NCBI RefSeq assembly: GCF_035083965.1
Contig: NC_089723.1
Coordinates: forward strand, 30,321,193 to 30,385,192
Source of the DNA: Branchiostoma lanceolatum
Lineage: Eukaryota; Chordata; Leptocardii; Amphioxiformes; Branchiostomatidae
Length of the DNA: 64,000 nucleotides
Direction: 5' to 3'
Every line of letters starts with the position of its first letter. The first letter of the stretch is position 1. Below are positions 34,101-46,100 of the stretch, piece after piece. A program made the translations under genes and the position numbers. Below the pieces are notes generated by a model. The model was not told the DNA's origin and did not search any database. It saw nothing but the letters and a program-made list of their open reading frames with translations.

Positions 34101-37100
34101 GAGCAAGGACTTACCTAATGGTTTGAGGTTTTCACTCCACTCCAGGACTTGTGATATGGAGTAAAATGTATTAAGTATGTGGTGTTTAAAAAAGCACCTT
34201 GTTGACGTTTGGTGTCATGCAAATTTGACTGTGTGACCTACATGACATTGTACATTTATATGACTTGTTATATCCATAAATAAGATGAAAATCAATGAAA
34301 TGATGGAATTTGGGTATTTTTGTATACATCATATGAGAGTTGACCAAACACTTTTTGGTCACTTTACTGGAAGTTGAAAATTTAAGTGTATTATTAAGTT
34401 GAATTAGTATTGTAAACGTTATGCTTTAGTTGTGTCAGTGTGTTGTCATGAAGTACCATTTTTCCTTCCTCCTTTATGATGATGTTTCAAGGAAAGAAAA
34501 CTTATTTTCCCTTAATCATTTGATGAACTTAGGATGGAGTCGTACAGATGCACCTGTCACCTGATGGACAGCTGCTGGTCACCGTGCACCTGTCAGGACA
34601 GCTGTGTCTGTGGCAGCTGCCATCCCTGCGCATGCACAAGTGCTGGCACCTGGAGCAGCAGCCTGGCTGCGACCTGGTCAACCCAAACCTGGGGGGAACC
34701 TTGCCAAGGAGAAATAAAGGTGCAGACGCTGTTTGACCTTACGGCAAAATAAGTTACTCAAAACACCCTCCAGATTAATTTTGGAATAAATATTGCACTT
34801 CGGACTTATGTTTCTAGCCCTTTACAGGTTATACTTATAAAGTTGATATTTTGTGAAAAGCTTTCTTGCCACTTAATGGATCATAATGACCCCCAGCGGG
34901 GGTCGTCACGCGTCATGGGAAATCGAGAAATCTTCAGGAATTTGAAATAGTCGGGTGTTTCAGACAGCATCTGCTGTCTTTCGTCAGTGACTAAGAAAAG
35001 GACCGGGAAACCAGGTTTTATACCAAAACACTGAATAGATAATGTTAATGACTGAGGAAAAGACCATTTAGATATCTTCACATAGTTTCCAATAGAAGGC
35101 TAAGTCAAGACAACCTTGTCTCGATTTAGCCTTCTCTTGAAAACTAGGTCAAGTATAAACATGCTGATAGCCTGGTACTGTGAATTTTCTAATCAGTCCA
35201 AAATCCGGTCCACTGATTTTTTTACAAACCGAGTTTCCAATAGAAGGCTAAGTCAAGACAACCTTGTCTTGATTTAGCCTTCTCTTGAAAACTATGTCAA
35301 GTGTAAACATGCTGATAGCCTGGTACTGTGAATTTTCTAATCAGTCTAAAATCAGGTCCAGTGATTTTTTTACAAACCGTTTTTTCGGACCGGTCCAGCA
35401 GAAAATAACGGATACCCACCCCTAATTCTAACCCTTCCTGTAATTTCCCACATGTAGGTGTGAGCTCCTCCTTCCCCCTGAGTGATGTGAACTGGTGGTC
35501 TGACGAGGCCCTGATCATGGCGCGTCAGTCGGGGGCTATCACAGTCTCCTCCACGGAGACTCTGGACAATCTGCTGGGAGAGTCGCCGGAGTGGTTCGAG
35601 CCAGGACCGCAAGTGTCCGCTGCTGTGGATGGGGAGTTCCTGGCACTAGAGGTAAGCTTGTCATCACAAATCAGGGAGCTGAGAAAAAGGAATGTTTGAT
35701 AAATTGAAACTAGAATCATTCGAAAGTGGTTCGAGCCAGGACCGCAAGTGTCCGCTGCCGTGGACGGGGTGTTCCTGGCACTAGAGGTCAGGTTGGCTGA
35801 ACAAACCAGGGCTGTCCCCAGCTTTAGATATTTTTGTGTCACACTCCTTGTTTTGAAGCCCAGTTTTTTTTTTTTTTTACGTTTTGTTGTTGAATCTGTC
35901 ATTTTAAGCCTTATGACAATACATTTGAATCAATGTCATGTCATGAAGTTCAGATGTTTTGGACAGACGGGGTAAATATCTTTTTTGTCCCTAACAAGCA
36001 AATGTCCGTCCCAGATGGAGGGACGGGTTCCGGAAACCGCCCTGTAACAAACAAACAAAAACAATTCGAGGAGCCAAGTAGAAGGAGTGATTGCTTTTAA
36101 GGCGCACTTACATGTACATCATCTTGAAAAATTAGGGATATTTCCAAGGCTTCAAGATTCATGGAAAGAAACTTAACGCTTATATGTAGTCTAGGATTTA
36201 TTTCCATAAATGAAAGTTCATTTCTGCTGGTAGCTAACATAGTACACACTGTCAGATAAAACTGGAATTCTGAGGAAGACTAGAGGATAGTCGAAGATTC
36301 CATACACTAAGTCTTGTTTTTTTGTGTTGAATAAAAGAATTTTAGTCAAACCATGATGATTGCATTTCTGAAGTGTTAGGGTACAAGGGATTATAGAAAA
36401 GACATTCAAGTGAATCACAAACAACAGGCATGCTAAAAATACAGCTTATTATGAGTCAGAGTGGAATAAAATGAACAAAATACACAGTTGAACAGAATTG
36501 ACAAATTAGGTGTCACTGAATATGTCAAGAATATATTTTTTTAAATCATGCTTTAGGTTGAAAGGACAGAGAAGAAGCCAGAGGGGGCAGAAGATGATGA
36601 TGATGATGACGATGAAGACACATCCAGAATCATCCGAGCAGCACAGGTTGTCAAACAGGTATAACATGACTACAGTCCCTTAGGGATGATGCCTGAGGAC
36701 TGATACTCACCAGATAACTATTGATTATTGTCACTGTCTCATGTCACACACCTTCTCATTATAGCTATAGTATGTTGCCATCTCCATTTGTCATTGTAGT
36801 CAACTTCAGCTTTCAACTTTATCAAATGAAGTTGAAATCTTTATCAAAAAATTGCGTTAAGACAATACACACTCCGGCAAACAAGCTGAAATGAAAAAGG
36901 GATCATAACTATTGAAAGCTGATGTTTTAAGCTAAATTTTATAATTTCAGGTCGTCATCGGATTGGCTAAAGGTGGCAGAATTTCCCTACCAAGGAAGAA
37001 ACCCAGGTTTGTTAAGTTCAACACTCTGGTTACTGTACTTTTGATCCTAAGATTAGGGGAGAATGACCCGGATTGAATTGAAATAATTCAACAAATGTCT

Positions 37101-40100
37101 GCTAGGAAGAATTTTAAAGAAAATTGGCAGTTGACAGTTGAATTTTGCACACAAAAAAACTGTTGCAGCTTTCCACAGGTTCCAATATACTCCCTCCTAT
37201 TCTATGTGTAAATCTTCTATAGACTAAGGAATTTTGACTATTGAATCAGGGCTGTCTCCAGAACCCGTCCCTCCATTCGGGGATGGGAACTTGCTTGTTG
37301 GGATCTTAACTTTAACAGACAGCTTTAACAACAAATATTAACAACAGTCATGAACTCAAAAAAATGAGTGGGATGGAAAAAGATAAAAGCTGTAGACAGC
37401 CCTGTATTGAATGATTTATTTACAGAAAGCCCAATCTGTTGTTCTTGTAGGGCTGTGCACTCCAGCTACTGTCTGATGAGCTTAAGGTCAACGACCCCGG
37501 AAGAGCTCTTTGAACGAAAGGTTAGTCTGAAACTCTCAAATGATGCATGTATTAAGTATATTTCATCACAGATGATTTTGTATCACATTGCAAATATTTT
37601 GGTTGCTTTCAGAAGAGTAGTCTCCAATATGGTAGCCTAAATTTGCAAAGTCGTCTGCAAATTTACTGGCCTTAATTTTGAACCATGCTTTTCAAAACTA
37701 ACATTTTTGAGTCGAGCACACTGTAAATCTTGAAATATTGATGATGGTTTTACATGACAGTGTATGTTCACAATTTCTTTTTTATTCTGACCGTGAATAA
37801 TAATTATAGAATTTCTGTCAGCACTGCACTCTGTTTGCCACAAACTTTCAACATGGCAAACTTACCAAGAAATTAAGTCCCCCAAACTTGAATGAACTTA
37901 CAGTTACTGTTAGTATATACCTGGTCCAGTAAATTACAAAATCATCCTTGCTATATGAGCATGACTGTTTTCATTTTATTTCCACTTTGTTTCAGCTTGA
38001 GAATGAGGAGTATGGAGAAGCCCTAAGCCTGGCCAAAGCATACGGACTGGACAGCGATCTGGTGTATCAGAAACAATGGCATAAACATCCCGTCTCCATA
38101 TCCAGTATACAGGACTACTTGGTTTGTGTTTTCTCTCTTTTCTTTGATAGTCAGACTAAACTGTATCTGACTGTTTGGTTTAATACATTCTATCAATTAT
38201 GCATCAGGCATCTGCGTGTACATTGTAATGTGTGCAATACAAGTATACAATAGAGTACAGTGTCACTTGTCACTTTTTGGCCAAAACTTTAAAGTTTGTG
38301 TCAAAGAAATGTGGAATGCTCTAGACCGAAGGCCAAAAAACCAGTAGTAGCCAAAAATACCTTTTATTTATCATAATTATAGCACAGTGATACTGATGTC
38401 GGTAAAACTTGCCAGGTGCAAGTAGTTTTGAATGCAAAAATGTACTGTAGCAGTATGACCCTGTCAACCATTGGAGATACCAACTTAGAGCTTATGCATG
38501 CAATTGGGGCTAATCAAATTAAAGGTCAAGAAAAGAAAACAGTGTTCTCTATTTTTCCTGACTCCAGACGAAGATACAGAAGAGGAGATGGGTGCTGCAT
38601 GAATGTCTGGAACGTGTACCTGAGGACATAGATGCTGCGAGGGAACTGTTAGAGTACGGTCTCAGCCGATCAGATGTGGACACTCTACTCAAGCTGGATG
38701 GAACGGATGGGGTCAAGTATGGAAATACTAAATACAATGCTAAACCTTCTTCCAACACTAACTTATTTACGTCTGATAAAATTTTCAGTAACTGCTGTTG
38801 CCTTCTTCAGGATCAATAATCAAGCACTGCAGCCATCACTAAGCAGATACAGTGGGCGTTATAAACTTCCTGGCACGTTTGACCAATTGCTGACATCACG
38901 TATCCGTCAAGACATGTGTCAATAAAGTCATGAGTGTGTCTGTAACTCTCGCGAGTTTACGTTCAGAAGTGATTGGTCATTATCGATCCTGAAGAAGGCG
39001 ACAGTGGTCGTTGAAAATTTGATCTTTGAATACCTTAGTGTTGGAAGAAAGTTTAGCATTGTATTATCATGATAACTATTAACACAGATGATCTTTCTTG
39101 ATAAGTATGGAATACGTTTAATGTGAACCCTCATAATCCTGGGTGGCCTTAAAGACCATCTCAGTAAAGAAAGGTGTTATGTATGCCCTCTCAGGAATGT
39201 GTTGACCATCTGATGTGTGCGTACCTCGGGGATAATGATGCTGGATTCTGTACATCTCTGACATTCACTAATTTTTAATCTGGCAGTCTTAGAGTACCTG
39301 GTAGAATTATGAGAGTTGATAGAGTTATATCTTTTGTCTGAATACATGTTTTGTATAAAATAGGTGTTTAGGGGATAAGTCCGAAGACAGTATATGGCCT
39401 CATTAAGAGATAGGAGTTAATTCTTTTTTGCTTTCTATTCGTAGCACTCGATGAGAAAGAGTTTGGTAGGAAGTTAAACACACACCACTACCAGTAGACT
39501 AGCCCCCTGTTGTAGTGCTTGCACATCTATATGTGGCCCAAGGGCTATAGAGACAGTGATTGGCATCTACATATATATGCAGAAAGGTGTTAGAAGGATT
39601 TTGTTTTGACAGGAAAACAGACGATACAGAAGCATGGGGCAGCCTGGAGAATGCTGACCAGAGTGATCCTGATGAACAGGCTAAGAAGGAAGCCATGTTG
39701 GAGAAGGTGGACTTCAGCAAGTGAGTTGTACCAGTAGTCTTAGATGTACTCTCAACATACAAAGAGTTAAAATGTACAGTCACATATGTTCAAAGCCAAT
39801 TCACTATGGGTTTGGTTTCTGAAAGTGCACAATAGATTTAATTGCCAATACTACAGTGGACATCAGATATTGCTATTTGTGGAGAGATCTTACCAAGCCC
39901 TCAGACCAACCAATGACAATACTGGCCAAACATATTGGCCAGCTTATATTTATCTGCATACAATGTTGTATGTACATGATTGTATATGATTGTAGACAAA
40001 CTTAATCTTTATTGCATATTTCCAGAGCCATGTCATTAAACAGTTTTTGGAGAGGTGGCACCAACTTACACAGTAGCTATAGACGAGTTGATGTCCTACA

Positions 40101-43100
40101 CTTTTTGCAGAGGAATATTATTGCAATAATCTTTTATGAATCTTAACATCCTTGCTGATACTCAATACTTATCACAATTCCCGCAGACTGAATTATGAAC
40201 AGAGCGACCTATGTCGTGTGCGACAAAAAATCCTGGTGTACTTAGACCGGCTCTACACATACGAGGTAAGAACATTTGTTATGTTGCCGTGTTCGGAATT
40301 CCACTGTGACAGTTCCTGAAAATTTGTTCCATGTCATTGTCAAGCTTATATCTGCACAGTACCTAAAAGAACCCAACACATATCGAGAAGAGTAGGGGTG
40401 ACCCGGTATGCTTGGCCAAAAAGCCGCATTGCACTACCACTAGCTACTTGAAAAAGCATCATGCTTCAACTCTATTGAGGATGACTGCTTTACATTTTTT
40501 AGATGTGTACAATGTAGCTGTTGTGCTTTCATAAGAGGCTACATGCATTTTCACACCAAATTAAGTAAAGACTTATTAATAATCCTTTTGGTGAGAGCAT
40601 TGCCTAGACTATTCCTGTATTTGTGACTTTTTTTTTTACTAACACAATTTTTGAAGTACATTTTCAAAGACTTATCCGTCTCAATTAACTGTTGTTTGGA
40701 ATAGAATTTATATATCTGAATGACATGTAATGTTAACCAATTTTTAAGGAAATTCTTGGCGGAGGTGAACAGGCTGCAGACAGGTATAACAGTCAGTACT
40801 TCAGTGGTTTCCGCCAACAGAACATTGTTGAGTTGGCACTGGACATGGCCAGGGTAAGTACTTAGATTCCATCTTGGTGTTGCTATAAAGGGAGTTTGTG
40901 GTTAGGGTTAGGAAGTCAATTTTGGTATTAATGACTACTATGGCGTGCTGTGAAAGGGGAAATTGTGGTGTTTTGATGTTCACAGTTTTTGAGGTGAGCT
41001 CTTAAAACCACTGCAAGAATTTTTGCTGTCTGCTGACTTAAAACCACCGAAAACTCTCCATTTTCTCCTAACGGTGAAATCAAATCCCCACAAACATTTT
41101 CTCCTTTTAGAGTATTATTAGTATTGTTACGTTTATATTACTGTAGATTGTAGCTTTGTTTTAAGCATTTGTAGCATGGTTGCCTTGTGCAAGAATATAA
41201 AGAAATGGAATGATGATGAATACAAAATGAAATTGCAGACATAGCAGCTATAGATTAACAATGGTGCTCATACTAGGCATTCTTATACCGTCAAGATATT
41301 GTTGTAAGCAAAGCCAATTAATGTACTATGTGATGGAAAGACAGTCACTGTGACAGTAACATTGTTGTAGTACTGGTTCTTGTATATCTACATAGAGCTA
41401 CTTAAAGATTGATCTAGGTGAAACCCAAACTCTTTGTATTTCTAACAACTAGATGTAATAGAATTATTTGAAACTGTGGTTTAATTTTGGACTATTTTGT
41501 TTCATACTAAATTTTTTTCCCTAAATCTTCCAATTACAGAAAAACGAATGGCAATCGGTAGAAATACTGTTTGCAAACCACCACGAAGATTTGCTGCCAC
41601 ACAGGTGAACTTTTCTCAGATATCATTATCACATAATAGTTTTCATACTTCTCATACTAACAGCAGTTCACGAAAATTATATATCACCACTATCTATTTA
41701 CAATTAATTACAACTGATAAGATAACTAATGTATTTCGTTTGTAATAAGACTGATTACAAAACAGAACATTTTTTAGTCTAACAGTATTAGTACATGACA
41801 TTGTGAAGTTCATACTGTATTACTATGCAGATGAGGTACATGTGTTTATCAACTAGACTATTAAGTCTTATCACAGTGATATAAAGCTATTTAGCATGTT
41901 GAGTAGAATGTTATAACTAATGATTGTCTTAAACATTCATGGACCATTTTCTCTTTGTAGTTGCAAAGTAATAATCTTGAAAGAAACAAAAATTCAGATG
42001 GTCAGACATTTCTTAAGAAATTCTAGTACCAAATCAGCACTTATTTGTGTGAATGTCTTCCCCTCAGGCTGGCTATCCTGTCCAACTTTCCAGAAACTAC
42101 TAGTCCTTTTGAATATCAAACCCTTCTGCCAGTGGCAAGGTACAAAAACTATTGTATTGTCTTTTCATGAATGTTCTTTTTGCCTTCGCCAAGAAGGTTG
42201 TTCTTGGAAGCATTTGTATGTATGTGATATGTACACTGTATGTTTGAAATGTGTACTATGTATGTACTATGTAATGTATATAACAGTTTAACTCAAGAAG
42301 CTACAGATCGATTGTCATGAAATTTGGTATGTGGTCATGTCCTATGGAAAAAAATGATTAGATTTTGGGCCCCCAGGCTGCTTTCATTGGTACCGCAGCA
42401 GAACTTTTGTTTTGTCGTGTTCTGGAAAAGCTATTTGTATGGTCACGATTTTTGTTATATATAGCTGTTGTGCTTGCAAGAAGTGACAAGTTTGGCCCTC
42501 TAGTTGTACTTCTTATATAGTGTTCAGATTAAACGCTGATAAACAATGTCAGTTACTAACAAAACTGTGTTATACAGTTTGGAGGAAACCCAGGCAATGT
42601 TGGAAGAGTGGAGAGAAAACAAACCCCGAGAGAAAGACTGGTGTGAGGAGGAACCATGCAGGTAACATAATGCATCTGATTTCATAGTTATTGTAACGTT
42701 ACTTATAACTTTGAATCATTTTGTAATGATGCAAATTTTGTTCAAAATCAAGGGTCAATAATGAGGGCAGTGAAATTTGCTTTTGAATATCTCACTGCTG
42801 GTATATCTACTTCATGTTTACAACCGGTTTTGAGCTTGCTTCGATTTGAAAACATGTTGCCTGTACTTTCTTACAATAGACATGCTGTGGAACCTTTGTT
42901 TGTGGATCCAGGGGCGTTTCTGTATGAAAGCAACACACAGATGGAAAAGTTCAGGTAGATGTACAATTCTTATAAAAATGCATTAAGGTACTGGTATCTA
43001 AAACAATACTTTTCACATTTGCTCCTTAAAATGCTAAGTCAGTAGATTGAGGAAGGATGCAAGTTTAAGAAGTCATTTCATTTTCCTATCATTTTGTCAT

Positions 43101-46100
43101 CCTCATTTGAGGTACCTTTGCATACTACGTATCAGATGTTAAAATAAGGCACATTGAAAACTGTCTCTCATCTTAATGGAACTATGATTTGAATGAATCT
43201 GTTGATTGGAATTTATAAGTGCACAATCAAAACACGGTCAAACATACCTGTCTTTGGTGCTGAACACTATCCACACACATTCAAACATACCCATCTTTGG
43301 TGCTGAACACTGTCCACACACAGTCAAACATCCCTTTCCTTAGTGCTAAACACCATCCACACAAAGTCAAACATACCTGTCCTTGGTACTGAACACTATC
43401 CTCAAACAGTCAAACATACCTTCCTTGGTGTTGAACACCATCCACACTAATAAACATAACTGTCTTTGGTGCTGAACACCATCCATACACAGTCAAACAT
43501 ACCTCTCCTTGGTGCTGAACACCATCAACACACAGTCAAACATACCTGTTTTTGGTGCTGAACACCATCAACGCACAGTCAAACACATCTGTCCTTGGTG
43601 CTGAACACCATCATCAAACAGTCAAATGTACCTGTCTTTGGTGCTGAACACTATCCTCAAACAGTCAAATGTACCTGTCCTTGGTGCTGAACACTGTCCT
43701 CAAACAGTCAAATGTACCTGTATTTGGTGCTGAACACTATCCTCAAACAGTCAAATGTACCTGTCCTTGGTGCTGAACACTGTCCAATCATAGTCAACAC
43801 ACATCTGTCCTTGGTGCTAAACACTATCCACAACAGTCAAATGTACCTGTCTTTGGTGCTGAACACTATCCTCAAACAGTCAAATGTATCTGTCCTTGGT
43901 GCTGAACACTGTCCTCAAACAGTCAAATGTACCTGTCTTTGGTGCTGAACACTATCCTCAAACAGTCAAACACATCTGTCCTTGGTGCTAAACACTATCC
44001 ACAAACAGTCAAACATACCTGTTTTTGGTGCTGAACACCATCAACACACAGTCAAACACATCTGTCCTTGGTGCTGAACACCATCCTCAAACAGTCAAAT
44101 GTACCTGTCTTTGGTGCTGAACACTGTCCACACACAGTCAAACATACCTGTCCTTGGTGCTGAACACCATCCACACTCACAGACAGACACTGATTTGTGC
44201 ACCATGCAGGGTGGCCTTGCCTGATGAGAAACTGGTGTTCCAGTGGTACCAGGAGAGATCCATGGCCATAGAGGCCTTGTCTCATCAGGTGGACAATGCC
44301 TTGGAGCTAGTGCGGCTTGGCTTGGAAAGAGAAGTCCAAGTAAGTCTCCTTGTTCCTTCTTTGCCATTGCTACAGCACTACATTTTCTTGGCAAGAATTT
44401 TCTGTGTCTTCAAGTTTGCAGTTGAATCAACATTAGTGATCCAATGCAAGACAAAGAATCTCTGTACACAACTAATTGCAAGTGTTTTATTCAAGTCGAC
44501 CATCTGTCACCTTCTTCAGGGCAATACCGACTGGTTCTATTTAGCACTTCAGCTATGTGTCGACTGTCGCTGCTAACAGATATGGTCCTGAACGTAAAGC
44601 ACTCACATAATATATAATATGTAGATCATGTGGCATAGTCCCACACGTATGGTAGATACACCATGTTCTGTTAGCAGCAACATCTAACTGCAGTACGAAA
44701 TAGAACCAGTCATGAAGAGGATAGACAGTCACCAAAACATTATCCAGTGACTTACCAACCTGATGAAATTATTCATCGAGGAATATACGTTACACGCACC
44801 ATCCACACACACAGGCAAATACACTTATCCCTGGTGCTGAACACCATCACCGCATAGTCAAACATACCTGTTTTTGGTGCTGAACACCATCCACACAAAG
44901 TCAAAGATACCTGTCCTTGGTGCTGAACACTATCCAAAGACAGGATTCTGAGTCACACTTGGTTGTGTACAAAGATCTTTGTTATCCAGTGACTTACCAA
45001 CCTGATGAAATTAATCAAGGAGGTTCACAATTTACTCGCTTCACACCAGGGCTTGCAGCTTCTCCACGATGATCTGGTTACCCTGGAGATGCTGGTGTAC
45101 GAATGCCAACCAGACTCCATAGTCGACCTTCAGAAGTTCCAGAGGCTTCCTGACCTTGACAGACTACAGCTGCTCATGGCACAGGTGAGGTCATAGGTCA
45201 GAGGTTACAGCTGATTTTGACATTTGAAACATTCTATAGACACACTGTTATGTCAAAAGTAACATTGAGAACTTCAAGACAATAGGTCTTGGCTCATTTT
45301 AGATTCTATTAGTCTGTTAATCTAACTAAATATTAACTTATTGTGTTTATAAGCTTACAGCTGAGAGGTTTAGTGTCAAAATATAATGGTTAACTTGTGC
45401 TTGTACTTGTGCTTTTCATATGTTTTGCATTTTGCATAATATTATGTATCTGTCTTTTATTCAGTCTACTGCGAGTGACTACATGAAGAACATAAGGCAC
45501 CGAGCATTACCCTTCCTCCAGCGCTGTGATGCTAAGAAACCCAACAGTGGCACCAAACTACTTCAAGACTACATGGTCATGATTGCAAAAGTAAGTTGAC
45601 AGCTGCAGCTTTTTTTTGTTTTTTGTTTGTTTGTTTGTTTGTTTGTTTGTTTGTTTGTTTGTTTGCATAAGCAGCAAATTGCTTGACCAGGTCTGTGCAT
45701 TAAGTACATGCTGGATAAGATCAAAGTTAGGTATTTAGTTAGGTATTTAGAAATCAGTTCCATTCCCAACATTGGGACATGCAAGGGTAGGGATTTGAAC
45801 CCAGGACCTTTAGATTCTGAGTCAACAGCCCCTAACTACCACGATACCATCTGCTCACTCAGCTTCTCCATAGAAACTTTACAAACTAGACAATTTATGA
45901 AAACGTACACTTTGCATGCCTCAAGTTGAATTCAATGCACCCAAAATTAAGTTGGCTAACTTATTATTATCATAATTATTTTCATCTCCATAACATACGA
46001 ATAGGTTGCAAAGTGATTTGATCATGTACATGTATCTTGAGAGTTGTTTTCATTGTCCTTTTTGTCAGGAAGATCTATCACTGGTGGTAAAGATTTTCCA

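Larger units (their letters stand above)
19224..38716 (+). other. NBAS: NBAS exons 1-19: N-terminal propeller and acidic linker
   Basis: Exons: 19224-19310, 19636-19690, 20481-20523, 20885-20965, 21535-21582, 22086-22129, 22555-22688, 23155-23240, 23461-23517, 23932-24059, 24996-25117, 26003-26071, 34533-34719, 35458-35651, 36557-36658, 36951-37006, 37451-37520, 37996-38121, 38568-38716. WD-type strands are visible as PQWRKLCWSPDGVMLVYAD (exon 7), SYELLVINYQGKLTSYF (9), LTSWRLLSGYPHY (11), VQMHLSPDGQLLVTVHLSG (13) and SDVNWWSDEALIMARQSGA (14). Exon 15 encodes seven consecutive Asp in an acidic linker. Residues 30-90 (exons 2-4) are poorly conserved with vertebrate NBAS in my recollection, so these small exons are the least certain. 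Confidence 0.88.

Noticed and set aside
39445..39464. Extra small NBAS exon (CACTCGATGAGAAAGAG) with a good donor
   Set aside because: The phases required by exons 19 and 20 put a TGA in frame through it; direct joining 38716/39613 keeps phase.
43237..44185. CRISPR-like array
   Set aside because: The units are contiguous 43-bp tandem repeats with no unique spacers, inside an animal gene intron.
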